Of a stretch of 64,000 nt of DNA, positions 16,945-29,869 are shown piece by piece. The DNA comes from Sutcliffiella sp. FSL R7-0096. Lineage in GTDB: Bacteria > Bacillota > Bacilli > Bacillales > Bacillaceae_I. The stretch covers positions 1,220,001 to 1,284,000 of the forward strand of contig NZ_CP152003.1 in the NCBI RefSeq assembly GCF_038595065.1, written 5' to 3'. Within the stretch, counting starts at the first letter, position 1. Each line of letters starts with the position of its first letter. The notes under the pieces were generated by a model, which saw only the letters and a program-made list of their open reading frames with translations, had not been told where the DNA came from and made no database searches. The translations under genes and the position numbers were made by a program.

Positions 16945-17358
16945 GTGAAAGTAGTGTACGCATCAACTCCAGAGCAGGAGGACCACATCGGTGAATTGGT
17001 CCAACACCTCTTGACGAACATTCTTCCTTATTATTTCACAGATAAAGAGATAGAAAACCTTGCCAAACAATTATCCCTTCATACTGGAGAAGTCCATGAT
17101 ACTTTTTCCGATTACAATGGAACATTAAAGGAAGCATTTCATATCATTTCTTGTCTTCAAGCCATCATTGCAATTATTGAAGCAATCCAAGAAGAGGATT
17201 TACTTAACAAGCATCGTGAAATATTTAAGAGGAATGTCAACATGTTAAGGGAGTTCGGTTTTTCCTTTCCATTTTCGATTGATCAATTTGCACAAAAACC
17301 AAGCAAGCCGAATTTTTTCAGTAAATTTATTCGTCCTTCTAATCACTTTTTGATTTAA
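16945..17358 (+). CDS. YhcU-like protein of unknown function
   Basis: 137 residues, GTG start after AAAGGGTGG. N-terminus KVVYASTPEQEDHIGEL and central ILPYYFTDKEIENL recall the YhcU family of Bacillus. Mostly helical, soluble, with a basic C-terminal stretch. The assignment rests on remembered similarity and on its place beside the YhcT-like gene. Confidence 0.7.
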   Translation: MKVVYASTPEQEDHIGELVQHLLTNILPYYFTDKEIENLAKQLSLHTGEVHDTFSDYNGTLKEAFHIISCLQAIIAIIEAIQEEDLLNKHREIFKRNVNMLREFGFSFPFSIDQFAQKPSKPNFFSKFIRPSNHFLI

Positions 17359-17368
17359 AGTTTGGTGA

Positions 17369-17511
17369 ACACCGCTGTTGATTTCCGTGGAGGGCTTCGC
17401 TTATCAAGAGGGCGAACTTGAGCCTCCTCGCCAAGCCTTTTGGGGCTCTCAACAATGTCGCTGCTTTCCCACTGGAGTCTACACCTTATTGTTCCAATCA
17501 TCAGCTAGAGA
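17369..17511 (+). repeat. Degenerate intergenic repeat, family R2
   Basis: Begins GAACACCGCTGTTGATTTCCG and ends CCAATCATCAGCTAGAG, with GGCTTCGCTTATC and GAGCCTCCTCGCC inside. It is a diverged relative of the R1 repeat and matches the blocks at 53030, 59618 and 60284. Confidence 0.65.
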
Positions 17512-17530
17512 ACTTACATTTTCAATAGAA

Positions 17531-17562
17531 GAAACTCCTGGCGATTATTCGCTAGGAGTTTC
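17531..17562 (-). terminator. Terminator at the end of the thioredoxin-like gene
   Basis: GAAACTCCTGGCG pairs with CGCTAGGAGTTTC; the minus-strand gene's stop codon lies in its loop. Confidence 0.7.
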
Positions 17563-18027
17563 TTTTACTTTCTCAAACCAGTTTGAGTATACGCTATGGT
17601 CTTGATGGTAGTTTTCCAGGCGTTCTACTTCCTGGCCATCTATGAAGTGAATGAAAGTTGGAGTGGACCTGATGCCGTAATCATTCCAGCCATCCTTAAA
17701 TTCTTCAAGATTATAAAGTTCCATATCAATGCCCATCTCTTCTGCCATTGGCACAACAACAGGGCTTGTCTGCTTACAAGCAGGGCAAGTCGAGCTATAG
17801 AAATAGATAGTCTTCGTTTCTCCAGCAGCTAAATCTTCATCCAATTGATCAGGTGTAATGATGTTTTGATATAGAGGATCATCCAGTTGTTTTTGTGTTT
17901 CTGTATGAAGTTTGTCCTTTCCAAAAGGATTGCCTTCTACATTCTGTTTCTGCTGTATATTAGTGATGACAACGAGAGCTATAAAGATGGCCATGATGAC
18001 CGCCATGATAATGATGAGTTTTTTCAA
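17545..18027 (-). CDS. Membrane-anchored thioredoxin-like thiol-disulfide protein
   Basis: 160 residues, TTG start two bases after the upstream gene's stop. An N-terminal membrane anchor (about 3-22) leads to an extracytoplasmic thioredoxin fold with the active site STCPACKQT (CPAC) and the cis-Pro loop STPTFI. Together with the adjacent BdbC-like quinone-linked oxidase it forms a two-gene unit resembling BdbA/BdbB or BdbD/BdbC pairs: the thioredoxin-like partner exchanges disulfides with exported proteins and is reoxidised by the membrane partner. CPAC alone does not settle oxidase versus reductase. Confidence 0.85.
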   Translation of the reverse strand: MKKLIIIMAVIMAIFIALVVITNIQQKQNVEGNPFGKDKLHTETQKQLDDPLYQNIITPDQLDEDLAAGETKTIYFYSSTCPACKQTSPVVVPMAEEMGIDMELYNLEEFKDGWNDYGIRSTPTFIHFIDGQEVERLENYHQDHSVYSNWFEKVKETPSE

Positions 18028-18029
18028 GG

Positions 18030-18464
18030 TCAGTTACCTGCTTTCTTTGAAAGATTTCTTACATAAAATAAGATTACCGTAATGGATATAAAACCGATAA
18101 GTGCTAGAAATGGGATAGTAATAAAACCCATCCAATTGATGTATTGACCAGTACATGGCACCACTCCACAAGAAACGGAGTTCTCGCCGAAAAATGCAAC
18201 CTTCTGTATCAAATAGTGATAGAAGGATATGCTTGCCCCGATAATGGAGAGTGGGAGCACGTAGGTTGCAATCCCCGCATCTTTCTTTACGGTAGCAATT
18301 CCAAGCAGGATTACTAGCGGGTACATCAATATTCGTTGATACCAGCACAGTTCACATGGTATATACATTAATACTTCAGAAAAATATAAACTGCCTAGTG
18401 TTGCGACAAGGGCAATGATCGCTGCCGCGAGCAATAGGTTTTCCACTTTCTTAGAATGATCCAC
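18030..18464 (-). CDS. bdbC: Disulfide oxidoreductase, DsbB/BdbC family
   Basis: 144 residues with four membrane segments. The first periplasm-side loop carries CELCWYQR (CxxC), the quinone-linked pair; the second holds the pair in SVSCGVVPCTGQ. GTG start at 18464 after AGAGGCG. It oxidises a thioredoxin-like partner and passes electrons to quinone. The partner gene follows with a gap of two bases, so they are translationally coupled. Confidence 0.92.
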   Translation of the reverse strand: MDHSKKVENLLLAAAIIALVATLGSLYFSEVLMYIPCELCWYQRILMYPLVILLGIATVKKDAGIATYVLPLSIIGASISFYHYLIQKVAFFGENSVSCGVVPCTGQYINWMGFITIPFLALIGFISITVILFYVRNLSKKAGN

Positions 18465-18578
18465 AATTATTCGCCTCTTTTGAATTCAAGATACTTTTTC
18501 TAAAATTATAGACCTTACTCCACATTATTGCAAAACTATTCCTTTCCTATTAATGTGAACATTTTTTGACGGTGCTAA

Positions 18579-20351
<1,773 letters not shown>

Positions 20352-20360
20352 TGGAGTAGG

Positions 20361-20408
20361 GACAGGCGCCTTGACCCACTATTTGGGGGCAAGGCACCTG
20401 TCTTTATT
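20361..20408 (+). terminator. Terminator after the alpha-glucosidase gene
   Basis: GACAGGCGCCTTG pairs with CAAGGCACCTGTC, followed by TTTATT. Confidence 0.85.
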
Positions 20409-20516
20409 AATTTGTGTTTCGTTATGATAAAATTGGGGAATAAGTAATATTGGGCTATTCTCCTTTTTTTTATTCAGAAACAGCCCATCATGATTTTTTG
20501 TACATAAGGATAGGAG

Positions 20517-22061
20517 ATGATGGCATTGTCAAAAATCGATTTATCTAAATTTGAGAAAAAAATGATTATCAGAAATATAGAAATGAAAGACATAGATGAT
20601 ATTATTGCGTTGCAACATTTGTGCTTTCCTGGCATGCAGCCGTGGAAGCCGGAGCACCTTGAAAGTCATTTGAATATGTTCCCTGAAGGACAGCTCTGCG
20701 CAGAATATGATGGGGAAATAATCGGGTCCTGCTCAAGTTTGCTGATTAACTTCGATGAATATGATGACCGTCACACATGGGATGACATCACAGATGAAGG
20801 TTACATCACAAACCACAATCCAGATGGTTATAACCTTTATGGAATTGAAGTGATGGTGCATCCGGGCTTCCGCCGCATGAAAGTTGGTCACCGACTATAT
20901 GAAGCAAGGAAAGACCTTGCACGCAGACTGAATCTGAAAAGTATCATCATTGGTGGACGGATTCCGAACTATCATAAATATGCAGGAGAGATGACACCAC
21001 GAGAATATGTCAGACAGGTGATGCGTCATAAAATCTATGACCCGGTTTTATCTTTTCAGCTGTTGAATGAATTTACCTTAATGCGTATCAATCCGGGGTA
21101 CCTTCCTGACGATATTGCTTCCAATAAATATGCCACTCTGATGGAGTGGAACAATGTGGAGTATATTCCGCAGACAAAACGACACTTTAAAACCTCATTC
21201 CCTGTAAGGATTTGCGTAGTTCAATATATGATGAAATCCATCAGCTCCTTTGAAGAATTTGCCACACAAGTGGAGTACTACACGGATGTTGCATCAGATG
21301 CCGGAGCAGACTTTGCAGTGTTCCCCGAAATTTTCACGACACAGCTTATGAGTTTTCTGCATGAAAAGGTACCAAGTAAAGCGGTTCAGCGCCTGACGGA
21401 GTTTACTGAACAGTATATCCAGCTATTTACTGATCTTGCTGTAAAATATAACGTGAATATCATCGGTGGTTCCCATTTTGTGGAGGAAGATGAAAAGGTA
21501 TTTAATATTGCTTATCTATTTCGTCGTGATGGGACAATTGAGAAGCAATATAAATTGCACATCACCCCGAATGAGCGTAAATGGTGGGGGATCAGCCGCG
21601 GGGAGAGCGTTCGCGTATTTGATACGGATTGCGGAAAGATTGCCATCCAGATTTGCTATGATATCGAATTCCCTGAGCTAGCACGTATTGCGACAGAAAA
21701 AGGGGCTAACATCATCTTCTGTCCATTTAATACAGAAGATCGCCAAGGTTACTTGCGCGTTCGTTACTGTGCGCAAGCTCGTGCAGTGGAAAATCAGATC
21801 TATACGGTTATTGCAGGAACTTGCGGAAACCTTCCACAGGTGGAGAACATGGATATCCAGTACTCACAATCAGCTATATTTGCGCCTTCTGATTTCGAAT
21901 TTGCAAGGGACGGTATTGTGGGAGAATGTAATCCGAATATCGAAATGGTGATCATCGGGGATGTTGACTTGGAAATTCTCCGTCGCCAGCGCCAGTCAGG
22001 TACCGTGCGTCAGTTGAAAGACCGTCGCAGGGATGTATATGAGATCAAGTATAAAAAGTAA
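20517..22061 (+). CDS. yhcX: Fused GNAT acetyltransferase and carbon-nitrogen hydrolase (YhcX)
   Basis: 514 residues. The N-terminal half (about 15-195) is a GNAT domain with MVHPGFRRMKVGHRLYEA. The C-terminal half (about 225-500) is a nitrilase-superfamily amidohydrolase: catalytic Glu in FAVFPEIFTTQ, Lys in QYKLHITPNE, Cys in IQICYDIEFPE. The size and domain pair match B. subtilis YhcX (513 residues), which occupies the same position ahead of glpPFKD. Starts at 20517 or the adjacent ATG at 20520; AAGGA and AGGAG stand just before. The substrate of either half is unknown. Confidence 0.92.
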   Translation: MMALSKIDLSKFEKKMIIRNIEMKDIDDIIALQHLCFPGMQPWKPEHLESHLNMFPEGQLCAEYDGEIIGSCSSLLINFDEYDDRHTWDDITDEGYITNHNPDGYNLYGIEVMVHPGFRRMKVGHRLYEARKDLARRLNLKSIIIGGRIPNYHKYAGEMTPREYVRQVMRHKIYDPVLSFQLLNEFTLMRINPGYLPDDIASNKYATLMEWNNVEYIPQTKRHFKTSFPVRICVVQYMMKSISSFEEFATQVEYYTDVASDAGADFAVFPEIFTTQLMSFLHEKVPSKAVQRLTEFTEQYIQLFTDLAVKYNVNIIGGSHFVEEDEKVFNIAYLFRRDGTIEKQYKLHITPNERKWWGISRGESVRVFDTDCGKIAIQICYDIEFPELARIATEKGANIIFCPFNTEDRQGYLRVRYCAQARAVENQIYTVIAGTCGNLPQVENMDIQYSQSAIFAPSDFEFARDGIVGECNPNIEMVIIGDVDLEILRRQRQSGTVRQLKDRRRDVYEIKYKK

Positions 22062-22071
22062 TTATCAGTAG

Positions 22072-22102
22072 AAAAGCGACCCTATTGTGGGGTCGCTTTT
22101 TT
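22072..22102 (+). terminator. Terminator after yhcX
   Basis: AAAAGCGACCC pairs with GGGGTCGCTTTT and ends in a T-run. Confidence 0.92.
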
Positions 22103-22225
22103 AAGGTTCGTTACTATTTCACCAGGTGAGTAGCTGCTTATCTTTCAATGTGTCGGGTGTATAAGGACAATGTTAGCCACGTACAAGAAAAAATGTCTTC
22201 CTATAATGTTATTCATCTCCAGACA

Positions 22226-22255
22226 AAGAAAAATGAACTCCAAAGAGGAGTTCAC
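22226..22255 (-). terminator. Terminator of the DUF4395 gene
   Basis: On the minus strand TGAACTCC pairs with GGAGTTCA and is followed by TTTTTCTTT. Confidence 0.8.
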
Positions 22256-22278
22256 ATCGACAAAAACATTTCATCACC

Positions 22279-22695
22279 CTAATTAGTGCGACGGTACCTA
22301 TACTGCTGCCACTGAAACCTGATAAAACAACCTACGCAAAAGCCCATCAAGGCAACTCCAGAGGCAACTCCTACCATAATGGCAAATATATAACCTACAA
22401 TTGTAAAACCTGAATAAAATCCGACAAGTGCTAATGCCAAGCAGGTTACGGCAATCGTTTGGTTGAATTGAAGTTGGGCTACATCTTCCTGAAGATAAGA
22501 TTCCGCAGGCTTAGTGAGGAACTTTCTTGCAACGGTAAGAGCAGGGTTCCACTTGAACAGCAGTCCCATCAACCCTGAAACTAATGGCAATGCCATCAGA
22601 AAGTATAAACCGCTTGCTAGGGAAAGGATAACGGACGTCAATATGAACCATTGATTAAAGGTGACCAATGGTTTTGGTAAAGTACTATTTTTCAT
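22279..22695 (-). CDS. DUF4395 family membrane protein
   Basis: 138 residues, four hydrophobic segments. It contains the DUF4395 pattern: KWNPALTVARKFLTKPAES, a short acidic stretch, then QLQFNQTIAV and a C-terminal membrane pair ending CVGCFIRFQW. DUF4395 proteins are often near thioredoxin or sulfur-transfer genes; here the two Cys in GFCVGCF are conserved-looking. AGGTGGGA lies before the ATG. Function unknown. Confidence 0.75.
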   Translation of the reverse strand: MKNSTLPKPLVTFNQWFILTSVILSLASGLYFLMALPLVSGLMGLLFKWNPALTVARKFLTKPAESYLQEDVAQLQFNQTIAVTCLALALVGFYSGFTIVGYIFAIMVGVASGVALMGFCVGCFIRFQWQQYRYRRTN

Positions 22696-22868
22696 ATATA
22701 ATTAATCCCACCTGTATTATCGGGTATTTGTTAGTAACATCATACTCCATTCAAGTAAAGAAGTGCAATGATTAAAAACCGATAAGAAGATAAATGTCAA
22801 AAGTTTTGATAGTATAGTAGTTACAAAACAGTCATAATTAATTTACATAAAGATTTGGGGAGAGCAGA

Positions 22869-23771
22869 TTGATATTTTTTGAGGTAATATTACCGGTTTT
22901 CATGATATTTGCAATTGGATTCATCGGACAGAAGACTATTGGGTTTGATGTAAAAGCACTGTCGAAAATGGCAATGTATCTTTTGTCACCTATTCTTGTA
23001 TTTAGGACTTTCTATGTGAACGAATTTTCCAGTGACCACCTTTATATCATCATATATTGCTGTTTGCTTTGTTTTTCATTAATCATTTTTACATATTTTG
23101 TTGCTTGGGCGAGGAAGTATTCAAAATCGGAAACATGCGGGCTCATTTTATCCTCCAGTTTCATGAACAATGGAAATTACGGGACACCTGTTGCCCTATT
23201 GCTCTTTGGTGCAGCAGGATTTGAGTACGCAATCGTGCTTATGGTCATTCAGTCCCTGCTCATGGCAACGGTTGGAGTATATTATGCGGCAAAAGGAAGT
23301 CCGGACAACGATGGCATCCGTTCGGCTCTTATGTCGGTGGTGAAAATGCCAATCATGTATGGAGCAATTATAGGACTCCTTTTCCAAGGATTATCAGTCC
23401 CTGTTTCAAAACAGATCATGCAGGCGGTCCACTTGGTGGCGGACGCAACCATACCTGTTATCATGGTCATTCTTGGCATGCAGCTTGCGAAAATATCTAT
23501 CCGTACGACAGCGAAGGAGAAATTGCTCTACGCTCTTTCTATAAAACTGATAGTGTCGCCATTCATAGCATTTCTATTTACGCTGGTGCTCCCGGTGGAT
23601 CCGATGATCAAACAGTTGATGATCATCATGGCAGCGATGCCGGCCGCGGCGAATACGACTATGTATGCACTAGAGTTCAATACAGAGCCTGAATTTGTTT
23701 CAAGTGCGACCTTAATCAGTACGTTACTGACCCTCATCACGTTGCCATTGATGTTTTGGTTGGTGCTATAA
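22869..23771 (+). CDS. AEC family transporter (auxin efflux carrier fold)
   Basis: 300 residues, about ten membrane helices. Typical AEC motifs: SFMNNGNYGTPVALLLFG near residue 95 and PAAANTTMYALEF near residue 260, with a central polar break. Start TTG at 22869 after GGGGAGAG. Bacterial members export or exchange small organic acids such as malate; the substrate is not visible. It lies directly upstream of glpP with no clear functional link. Confidence 0.88.
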   Translation: MIFFEVILPVFMIFAIGFIGQKTIGFDVKALSKMAMYLLSPILVFRTFYVNEFSSDHLYIIIYCCLLCFSLIIFTYFVAWARKYSKSETCGLILSSSFMNNGNYGTPVALLLFGAAGFEYAIVLMVIQSLLMATVGVYYAAKGSPDNDGIRSALMSVVKMPIMYGAIIGLLFQGLSVPVSKQIMQAVHLVADATIPVIMVILGMQLAKISIRTTAKEKLLYALSIKLIVSPFIAFLFTLVLPVDPMIKQLMIIMAAMPAAANTTMYALEFNTEPEFVSSATLISTLLTLITLPLMFWLVL

Positions 23772-23831
23772 GTGTCAGCTTTTTATTTTTCCAGAGTCAT
23801 ATTATAATTCATTAAAAACGGGAGGCCCCCC

Positions 23832-24389
23832 ATGACTTTTCAAAACCAGACCATCCTACCTGCAGTGAAAAATGGCAAAACACTGGAACTATTTTTACAA
23901 AGCAGCTACGAGTATGGTGTTATATTAGACAGTCAGCTTTCACAGATTCCCAGTTTCATCAAGGCCACAAAAAGGGAAAAGAAGAAGCTGTTCATTCATG
24001 TCGACTTGATACAGGGAATCAAGAACGATGAGCATGCAGCGGAGTTTCTCTGTCAGATACTGAAACCTGCAGGACTGGTATCCACGAGAGTCACAGTGAT
24101 TACAAAGGCAAAACAGCGTGGGATCTATGCCATTCAGCGATTGTTTTTGCTGGATTCAAATGCAGTGGAAAAGAGTTATCAGGTAATAGAGAAGGTGCAA
24201 CCAGATTTTATTGAAGTTCTTCCAGGTGTGGTTCCCCATATGATCCAGGAAGTGAAGGAGAAAACGGGAATACCGGTTTTTGCTGGCGGACTGATCCGCA
24301 CGATAGAAGATGTGGATCGTGCGATAGCAGCAGGAGCCACGGCGGTCACGACATCCAAGCAGGAACTTTGGGAGCATTACTCGAAATGA
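23832..24389 (+). CDS. glpP: Glycerol-3-phosphate-responsive antiterminator GlpP
   Basis: 185 residues of the GlpP TIM-barrel-like RNA-binding family: [34 protein letters not shown] and [14 protein letters not shown]. It binds glycerol-3-phosphate and prevents termination in glp leaders. GGGAGG stands before the ATG. glpK follows 22 bases later and glpD carries the matching leader terminator. The order glpP-glpK-glpD equals B. subtilis except that glpF is missing. Confidence 0.95.
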   Translation: MTFQNQTILPAVKNGKTLELFLQSSYEYGVILDSQLSQIPSFIKATKREKKKLFIHVDLIQGIKNDEHAAEFLCQILKPAGLVSTRVTVITKAKQRGIYAIQRLFLLDSNAVEKSYQVIEKVQPDFIEVLPGVVPHMIQEVKEKTGIPVFAGGLIRTIEDVDRAIAAGATAVTTSKQELWEHYSK

Positions 24390-24393
24390 TTAA

Positions 24394-25902
<1,509 letters not shown>

Positions 25903-25955
25903 ACTTTGCATATGATATAGTAGTGATAAGTTAATAAGGCGGTTGGAGATTAGGA

Positions 25956-26015
25956 GAGACCACAGAACATATTCAAAGCCAATGCTTTGTCTATGTTTCC
26001 TGTGGTCTCTTTTTG
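25956..26015 (+). promoter_or_regulatory. GlpP-responsive leader terminator before glpD
   Basis: GAGACCACAG and CTGTGGTCTC form a perfect stem, followed by six Ts, 40 bp upstream of glpD. In B. subtilis the glpD leader holds such a terminator, which GlpP with glycerol-3-phosphate overrides. The hairpin has a 34-nt insert between the arms. Confidence 0.85.
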
Positions 26016-26052
26016 TATATATACATACTAATAGAGATGGAGGATGTTACAG

Positions 26053-27753
26053 ATGAAGAAACTTACATTCGCAGGCTTTAACCGAGGACTCTTATTGGAG
26101 AAGATGGCAGAGGAAACATACGATGTCCTAGTAATAGGCGGAGGTATAACCGGAAGTGGGATTGCACTCGATGCCGCCACTCGCGGAATGAAAGCTGCTG
26201 TAGTGGAGATGCAGGACTTTGCTGGTGGAACATCAAGTAGGTCGACAAAACTTGTTCACGGAGGCTTACGTTATTTGAAACAGCTCGAAGTTAAAATGGT
26301 TGCGGAAGTCGGCAAAGAGAGAGCGGTCGTTTATGAGAATGGTCCGCATGTCACCACTCCGGAGTGGATGCTTTTGCCGATCTATCAAGGCGGGACATTC
26401 GGGAAGTACTCCACCTCCCTTGGGTTGAAAGTGTATGATTTCCAAGCCAATGTAAAAAAGACAGAGCGCAGAAAGATGCTAGATGCAAAGGAAGCGCAGG
26501 AACGTGAACCACTACTGAACAGCAAAGGTTTAAAAGGTGGGGGTGTCTATGTTGAATATCGCACAGATGATGCAAGGCTTACCATAGAAGTCATGAAAGA
26601 AGCCATCAAGCAGGGAGCCGAGGCAGTAAACTATGCAAAAGTGGAAAAGCTTCTTTATGAGAACGGAAAAGTGGCTGGGGCATTAGTAGTGGACCAGCTC
26701 AGTAAAAAAAGCTATAAGGTTCGCGCCAGAAAGATAGTTAATGCTGCAGGGCCATGGGTTGACACGCTTCGTGAGATGGACCGCTCGAAAAAAGGGAAGC
26801 ACCTTCAACTGACAAAGGGAATTCATTTGGTTTTTGATCAGAAAAAGTTCCCACTCAAGCAGGCTATTTATTTCGACACAGAAGATAAGCGGATGATTTT
26901 TGCCATCCCAAGAGCGGGAAAAACATATGTGGGCACGACAGATACGGTCTATACAGATGATATGGTTCATCCAAGGATGACGAAGGAAGATAAGGATTAC
27001 GTTCTTTCGGCAATAAAATTCATGTTTCCTTCCGTACGCCTGGAAGAATCGGATATTGAATCCAGTTGGATAGGTTTACGACCACTTATCCATGAAGAAG
27101 GAAAGTCCGCATCTGAGATCTCAAGGAAGGATGAGATTTGGGTATCAGATTCAGGACTGATTACGATAGCGGGAGGAAAATTGACAGGATATCGAAAAAT
27201 GGCAGAGATGGTGGTAAATCTACTGAACAAACAGTTAAGCAAGGAAGTTGGAAAGAAATATGGAGCTTCCAAAACAAAGGCAATGCCAATATCTGGAGGA
27301 GATGTAGGTGGTTCCCACAATTTCACTCGCTATGTGGAAAAAAAGAGTGAAGAGGGGATAGCTTACGGTTTTACGTTGGAAGAAGCCAAAAGACTTGTCT
27401 CCATGTATGGGTCCAATATTGATAAGTTATATAAAATTGCGGAAGCTGAGCGAGGGAAGGCAGCTCAGATAGGGCTACCACTCGATGTATATGTCCAATT
27501 GATTTATGCTATCCGCGAAGAGATGGCTGCAACCCCACTTGATTTTTTCATCCGGAGAACAGGCACCATGTTTTTCGATATCGATTGGGTGAAAAAATGG
27601 AAACAAAAAGTATTGGATTGCATGGAAAGGGAGCTTGTCTGGAGCAGACCACAGACAGAAACATACAATAAAGAGCTGGACCGTCATCTGCGCGATGCAG
27701 TGATGGCAGTGGATGAAGAGGAACCAGATCCTTCAGCAATTAAAATTGGATAA
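26053..27753 (+). CDS. glpD: Aerobic glycerol-3-phosphate dehydrogenase
   Basis: 566 residues from the ATG at 26053 (GGAGG nine bases upstream; the ATG at 26044 abuts that site). The FAD motif VLVIGGGITGSGIALDAA is at about residue 25, then GTSSRSTKLVHGGLRYLKQ and IAGGKLTGYRKMAE. It oxidises glycerol-3-phosphate to dihydroxyacetone phosphate and feeds electrons to menaquinone at the membrane. The sequence follows B. subtilis GlpD throughout. Confidence 0.97.
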   Translation: MKKLTFAGFNRGLLLEKMAEETYDVLVIGGGITGSGIALDAATRGMKAAVVEMQDFAGGTSSRSTKLVHGGLRYLKQLEVKMVAEVGKERAVVYENGPHVTTPEWMLLPIYQGGTFGKYSTSLGLKVYDFQANVKKTERRKMLDAKEAQEREPLLNSKGLKGGGVYVEYRTDDARLTIEVMKEAIKQGAEAVNYAKVEKLLYENGKVAGALVVDQLSKKSYKVRARKIVNAAGPWVDTLREMDRSKKGKHLQLTKGIHLVFDQKKFPLKQAIYFDTEDKRMIFAIPRAGKTYVGTTDTVYTDDMVHPRMTKEDKDYVLSAIKFMFPSVRLEESDIESSWIGLRPLIHEEGKSASEISRKDEIWVSDSGLITIAGGKLTGYRKMAEMVVNLLNKQLSKEVGKKYGASKTKAMPISGGDVGGSHNFTRYVEKKSEEGIAYGFTLEEAKRLVSMYGSNIDKLYKIAEAERGKAAQIGLPLDVYVQLIYAIREEMAATPLDFFIRRTGTMFFDIDWVKKWKQKVLDCMERELVWSRPQTETYNKELDRHLRDAVMAVDEEEPDPSAIKIG

Positions 27754-27762
27754 ATAAAAGGA

Positions 27763-27801
27763 AAGGAAAAGGATTTGTGAATGCGATTCCTTTTCTTTTT
27801 T
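27763..27801 (+). terminator. Terminator after glpD
   Basis: AAAGGAAAAGGA pairs with TCCTTTTCTTTT and runs into Ts. Confidence 0.75.
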
Positions 27802-27815
27802 AGTATAATAATGAG

Positions 27816-27829
27816 TGAAAACGTTCACG
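27816..27829 (+). promoter_or_regulatory. cre site upstream of pgcA
   Basis: TGAAAACGTTCACG matches the CcpA cre consensus at all but the last position. It lies 104 bp before pgcA. Confidence 0.7.
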
Positions 27830-27932
27830 AACGCGTAATTTGTCATAATTCGACGTATTTTTTTTGCAGGAAGCATTAGTGTGTAAGTAGAAGTCTTACT
27901 ATATCCTGATAAACGCAAGGAGGAAAAGACAG

Positions 27933-29681
27933 ATGAAATGGATGGAGAAATTTGACCTTTGGGAGTCACACACCAAACTTGATGAAGAAATGGTTAAGCT
28001 GATACAAGAAATGAAGCACGATGACAAGATGAAAGAAGAAAGCTTCTATAAAGAATTGGAATTTGGTACAGGTGGAATGCGCGGGGAAATCGGCGCAGGG
28101 ACAAACCGAATGAATATATATACCGTCCGAAAAGCGTCTGAAGGTTTGGCGCGCTACATAGAATCCTTCGGTGAGGAAGCGAAAAAAGGCGGAGTTGCCA
28201 TCGCTTATGATTGCCGTCATAAATCTCCAGAGTTTGCAATGGAAGCAGCCAAAACATTGGCAAGCCATGGTATCCAGACGTATGTATTTGAAAGCCTGCG
28301 TCCTACGCCAGAGTTGTCGTTTGCTGTTCGATATTTAAAAGCATTCTCAGGTATCGTTGTAACTGCTAGCCATAACCCTCCAGAATATAACGGCTATAAA
28401 GTGTATGGTCCAGACGGAGGACAATTACCGTTGTTTGAGGCGGATCAGGTTATCACCAAAGTAAAAGAAGTGGAAAATGAGCTAGAAATTAACGTTTCTT
28501 CAGAAGAAGAATTGATAAATAAAGGCCTGATTAAAATCATTGGCGAAGAATTGGACAAGGAGTACTTGAAACAGCTTACTACCATTAGTGTGCACCCTGA
28601 ATTAGGTGAGCAAATGGGCGAGGATGTGAAGGTGGTATTTACTCCTTTACACGGAACAGCTAACCTCCCAGTACGGGAAGGCCTTGCCGCACTTGGATAT
28701 AAGAATGTAAAAGTGGTGGCTGAGCAGGAACAGCCAGATCCGAACTTCTCCACCGTCTCATCTCCTAACCCTGAGGAGCATGCAGCATTTGAACTGGCAA
28801 TACGTGATGGCAAGGAAATCGATGCCGATATTTTGATAGCAACAGATCCTGATGCGGATCGTCTGGGAGTAGCAGTCAAAGATGCTGACGGTGAGTATGT
28901 GGTGTTGACTGGTAATCAAACAGGCGCCCTGTTCTTACACTATTTATTGTCTGAAAAGAAGGCGACAGGTACCCTTCCTTCAAACGGTGTAATGCTGAAA
29001 ACGATCGTAACATCGGAATTCGGTCGTGTTATCGCAGATAGCTACGGAGTGGAAACAGTGGACACGTTAACAGGATTTAAGTTCATCGGGGAGAAAATCA
29101 AGCAGTATGAAGAGAGCGGGGAATATACTTTCCTATTCGGTTACGAAGAGAGTTATGGTTCCTTGATCGCTGATTTCGCCCGTGACAAAGATGCGGTTCA
29201 AGCATGCATCATGGCAGTAGAGATTTGCGCATTCTATAAAAAGCAAGGCAAGACCATGTATGAAGGATTAATGGAGTTGTATGAAGAGTATGGCTACTAC
29301 CTTGAAGGCATGAAGTCCTTAACGTTAAAAGGGAAAGAAGGTGCAGAACAGATTGCTGACCTTCTGACAGCGTTCCGGAACACGCCACCAGCGAAAGTAG
29401 CAGGATACGCGGTTACAGCAATTGAGGATTACTCCACACAAGAAAGGCTAGTGGTGGAAACGAAAGATATAGAAAAAATGGAACTTCCTAAGTCAAATGT
29501 ACTGAAATACTTCCTGGAAGACGGCACATGGGTATGTGTAAGACCTTCGGGTACAGAGCCGAAGATTAAGTTCTACATTGGAACCCAGTCTGAAACAATG
29601 GATCAGAGCAAAGAAAAGTTGAATACTATATCCACATCATTGATGGAAAAAGTAGATCAATTTTTGAATAGTAATGAATAA
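27933..29681 (+). CDS. pgcA: Alpha-phosphoglucomutase
   Basis: 582 residues. The phosphoserine loop is [18 protein letters not shown] (about 140), metal-binding DPDADRLG near 310, sugar-binding GYEESYGS near 410, and the C-terminal phosphate loop [13 protein letters not shown]. This is PgcA (YhxB), which interconverts glucose-6- and glucose-1-phosphate for UDP-glucose, teichoic acid glucosylation and the UgtP-dependent size signal. AAGGAGG lies before the ATG. It follows glpD as in B. subtilis. Confidence 0.97.
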   Translation: MKWMEKFDLWESHTKLDEEMVKLIQEMKHDDKMKEESFYKELEFGTGGMRGEIGAGTNRMNIYTVRKASEGLARYIESFGEEAKKGGVAIAYDCRHKSPEFAMEAAKTLASHGIQTYVFESLRPTPELSFAVRYLKAFSGIVVTASHNPPEYNGYKVYGPDGGQLPLFEADQVITKVKEVENELEINVSSEEELINKGLIKIIGEELDKEYLKQLTTISVHPELGEQMGEDVKVVFTPLHGTANLPVREGLAALGYKNVKVVAEQEQPDPNFSTVSSPNPEEHAAFELAIRDGKEIDADILIATDPDADRLGVAVKDADGEYVVLTGNQTGALFLHYLLSEKKATGTLPSNGVMLKTIVTSEFGRVIADSYGVETVDTLTGFKFIGEKIKQYEESGEYTFLFGYEESYGSLIADFARDKDAVQACIMAVEICAFYKKQGKTMYEGLMELYEEYGYYLEGMKSLTLKGKEGAEQIADLLTAFRNTPPAKVAGYAVTAIEDYSTQERLVVETKDIEKMELPKSNVLKYFLEDGTWVCVRPSGTEPKIKFYIGTQSETMDQSKEKLNTISTSLMEKVDQFLNSNE

Positions 29682-29699
29682 TATAGTTTGTAGAAGTGG

Positions 29700-29734
29700 T
29701 GGAAAGGCGAGGGTGGCTCGCCTTTCCATTTTTT
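29700..29734 (+). terminator. Terminator after pgcA
   Basis: TGGAAAGGCGAG pairs perfectly with CTCGCCTTTCCA and is followed by six Ts. Confidence 0.95.
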
Positions 29735-29756
29735 ATGGTTTTAGGATGTTTTTGGG

Positions 29757-29840
29757 CTTTTGGCACGAACTTGCCCTCTTTTGGCACGAACTTGATCTAT
29801 TTTGGCATGAACTCTCCTCAGAATGGCACGAACTTTCCAA
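29757..29840. repeat. Four 21-bp tandem repeats
   Basis: GGCACGAACTT or GGCATGAACTC recurs at 29762, 29783, 29804 and 29825, exactly 21 bp apart, each preceded by about TTTT. Several frames stay open through it because the period is a multiple of three, but no start with a ribosome site was found. Confidence 0.8.
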
Positions 29841-29869
29841 AAGAGTAGATATTACCGAGCTTTAAATAT

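Noticed and set aside
29674-29865. 63-codon ORF with repeated WHEL motifs
   Set aside because: It starts inside the end of pgcA, crosses its terminator, and owes its open frame to the 21-bp repeats.
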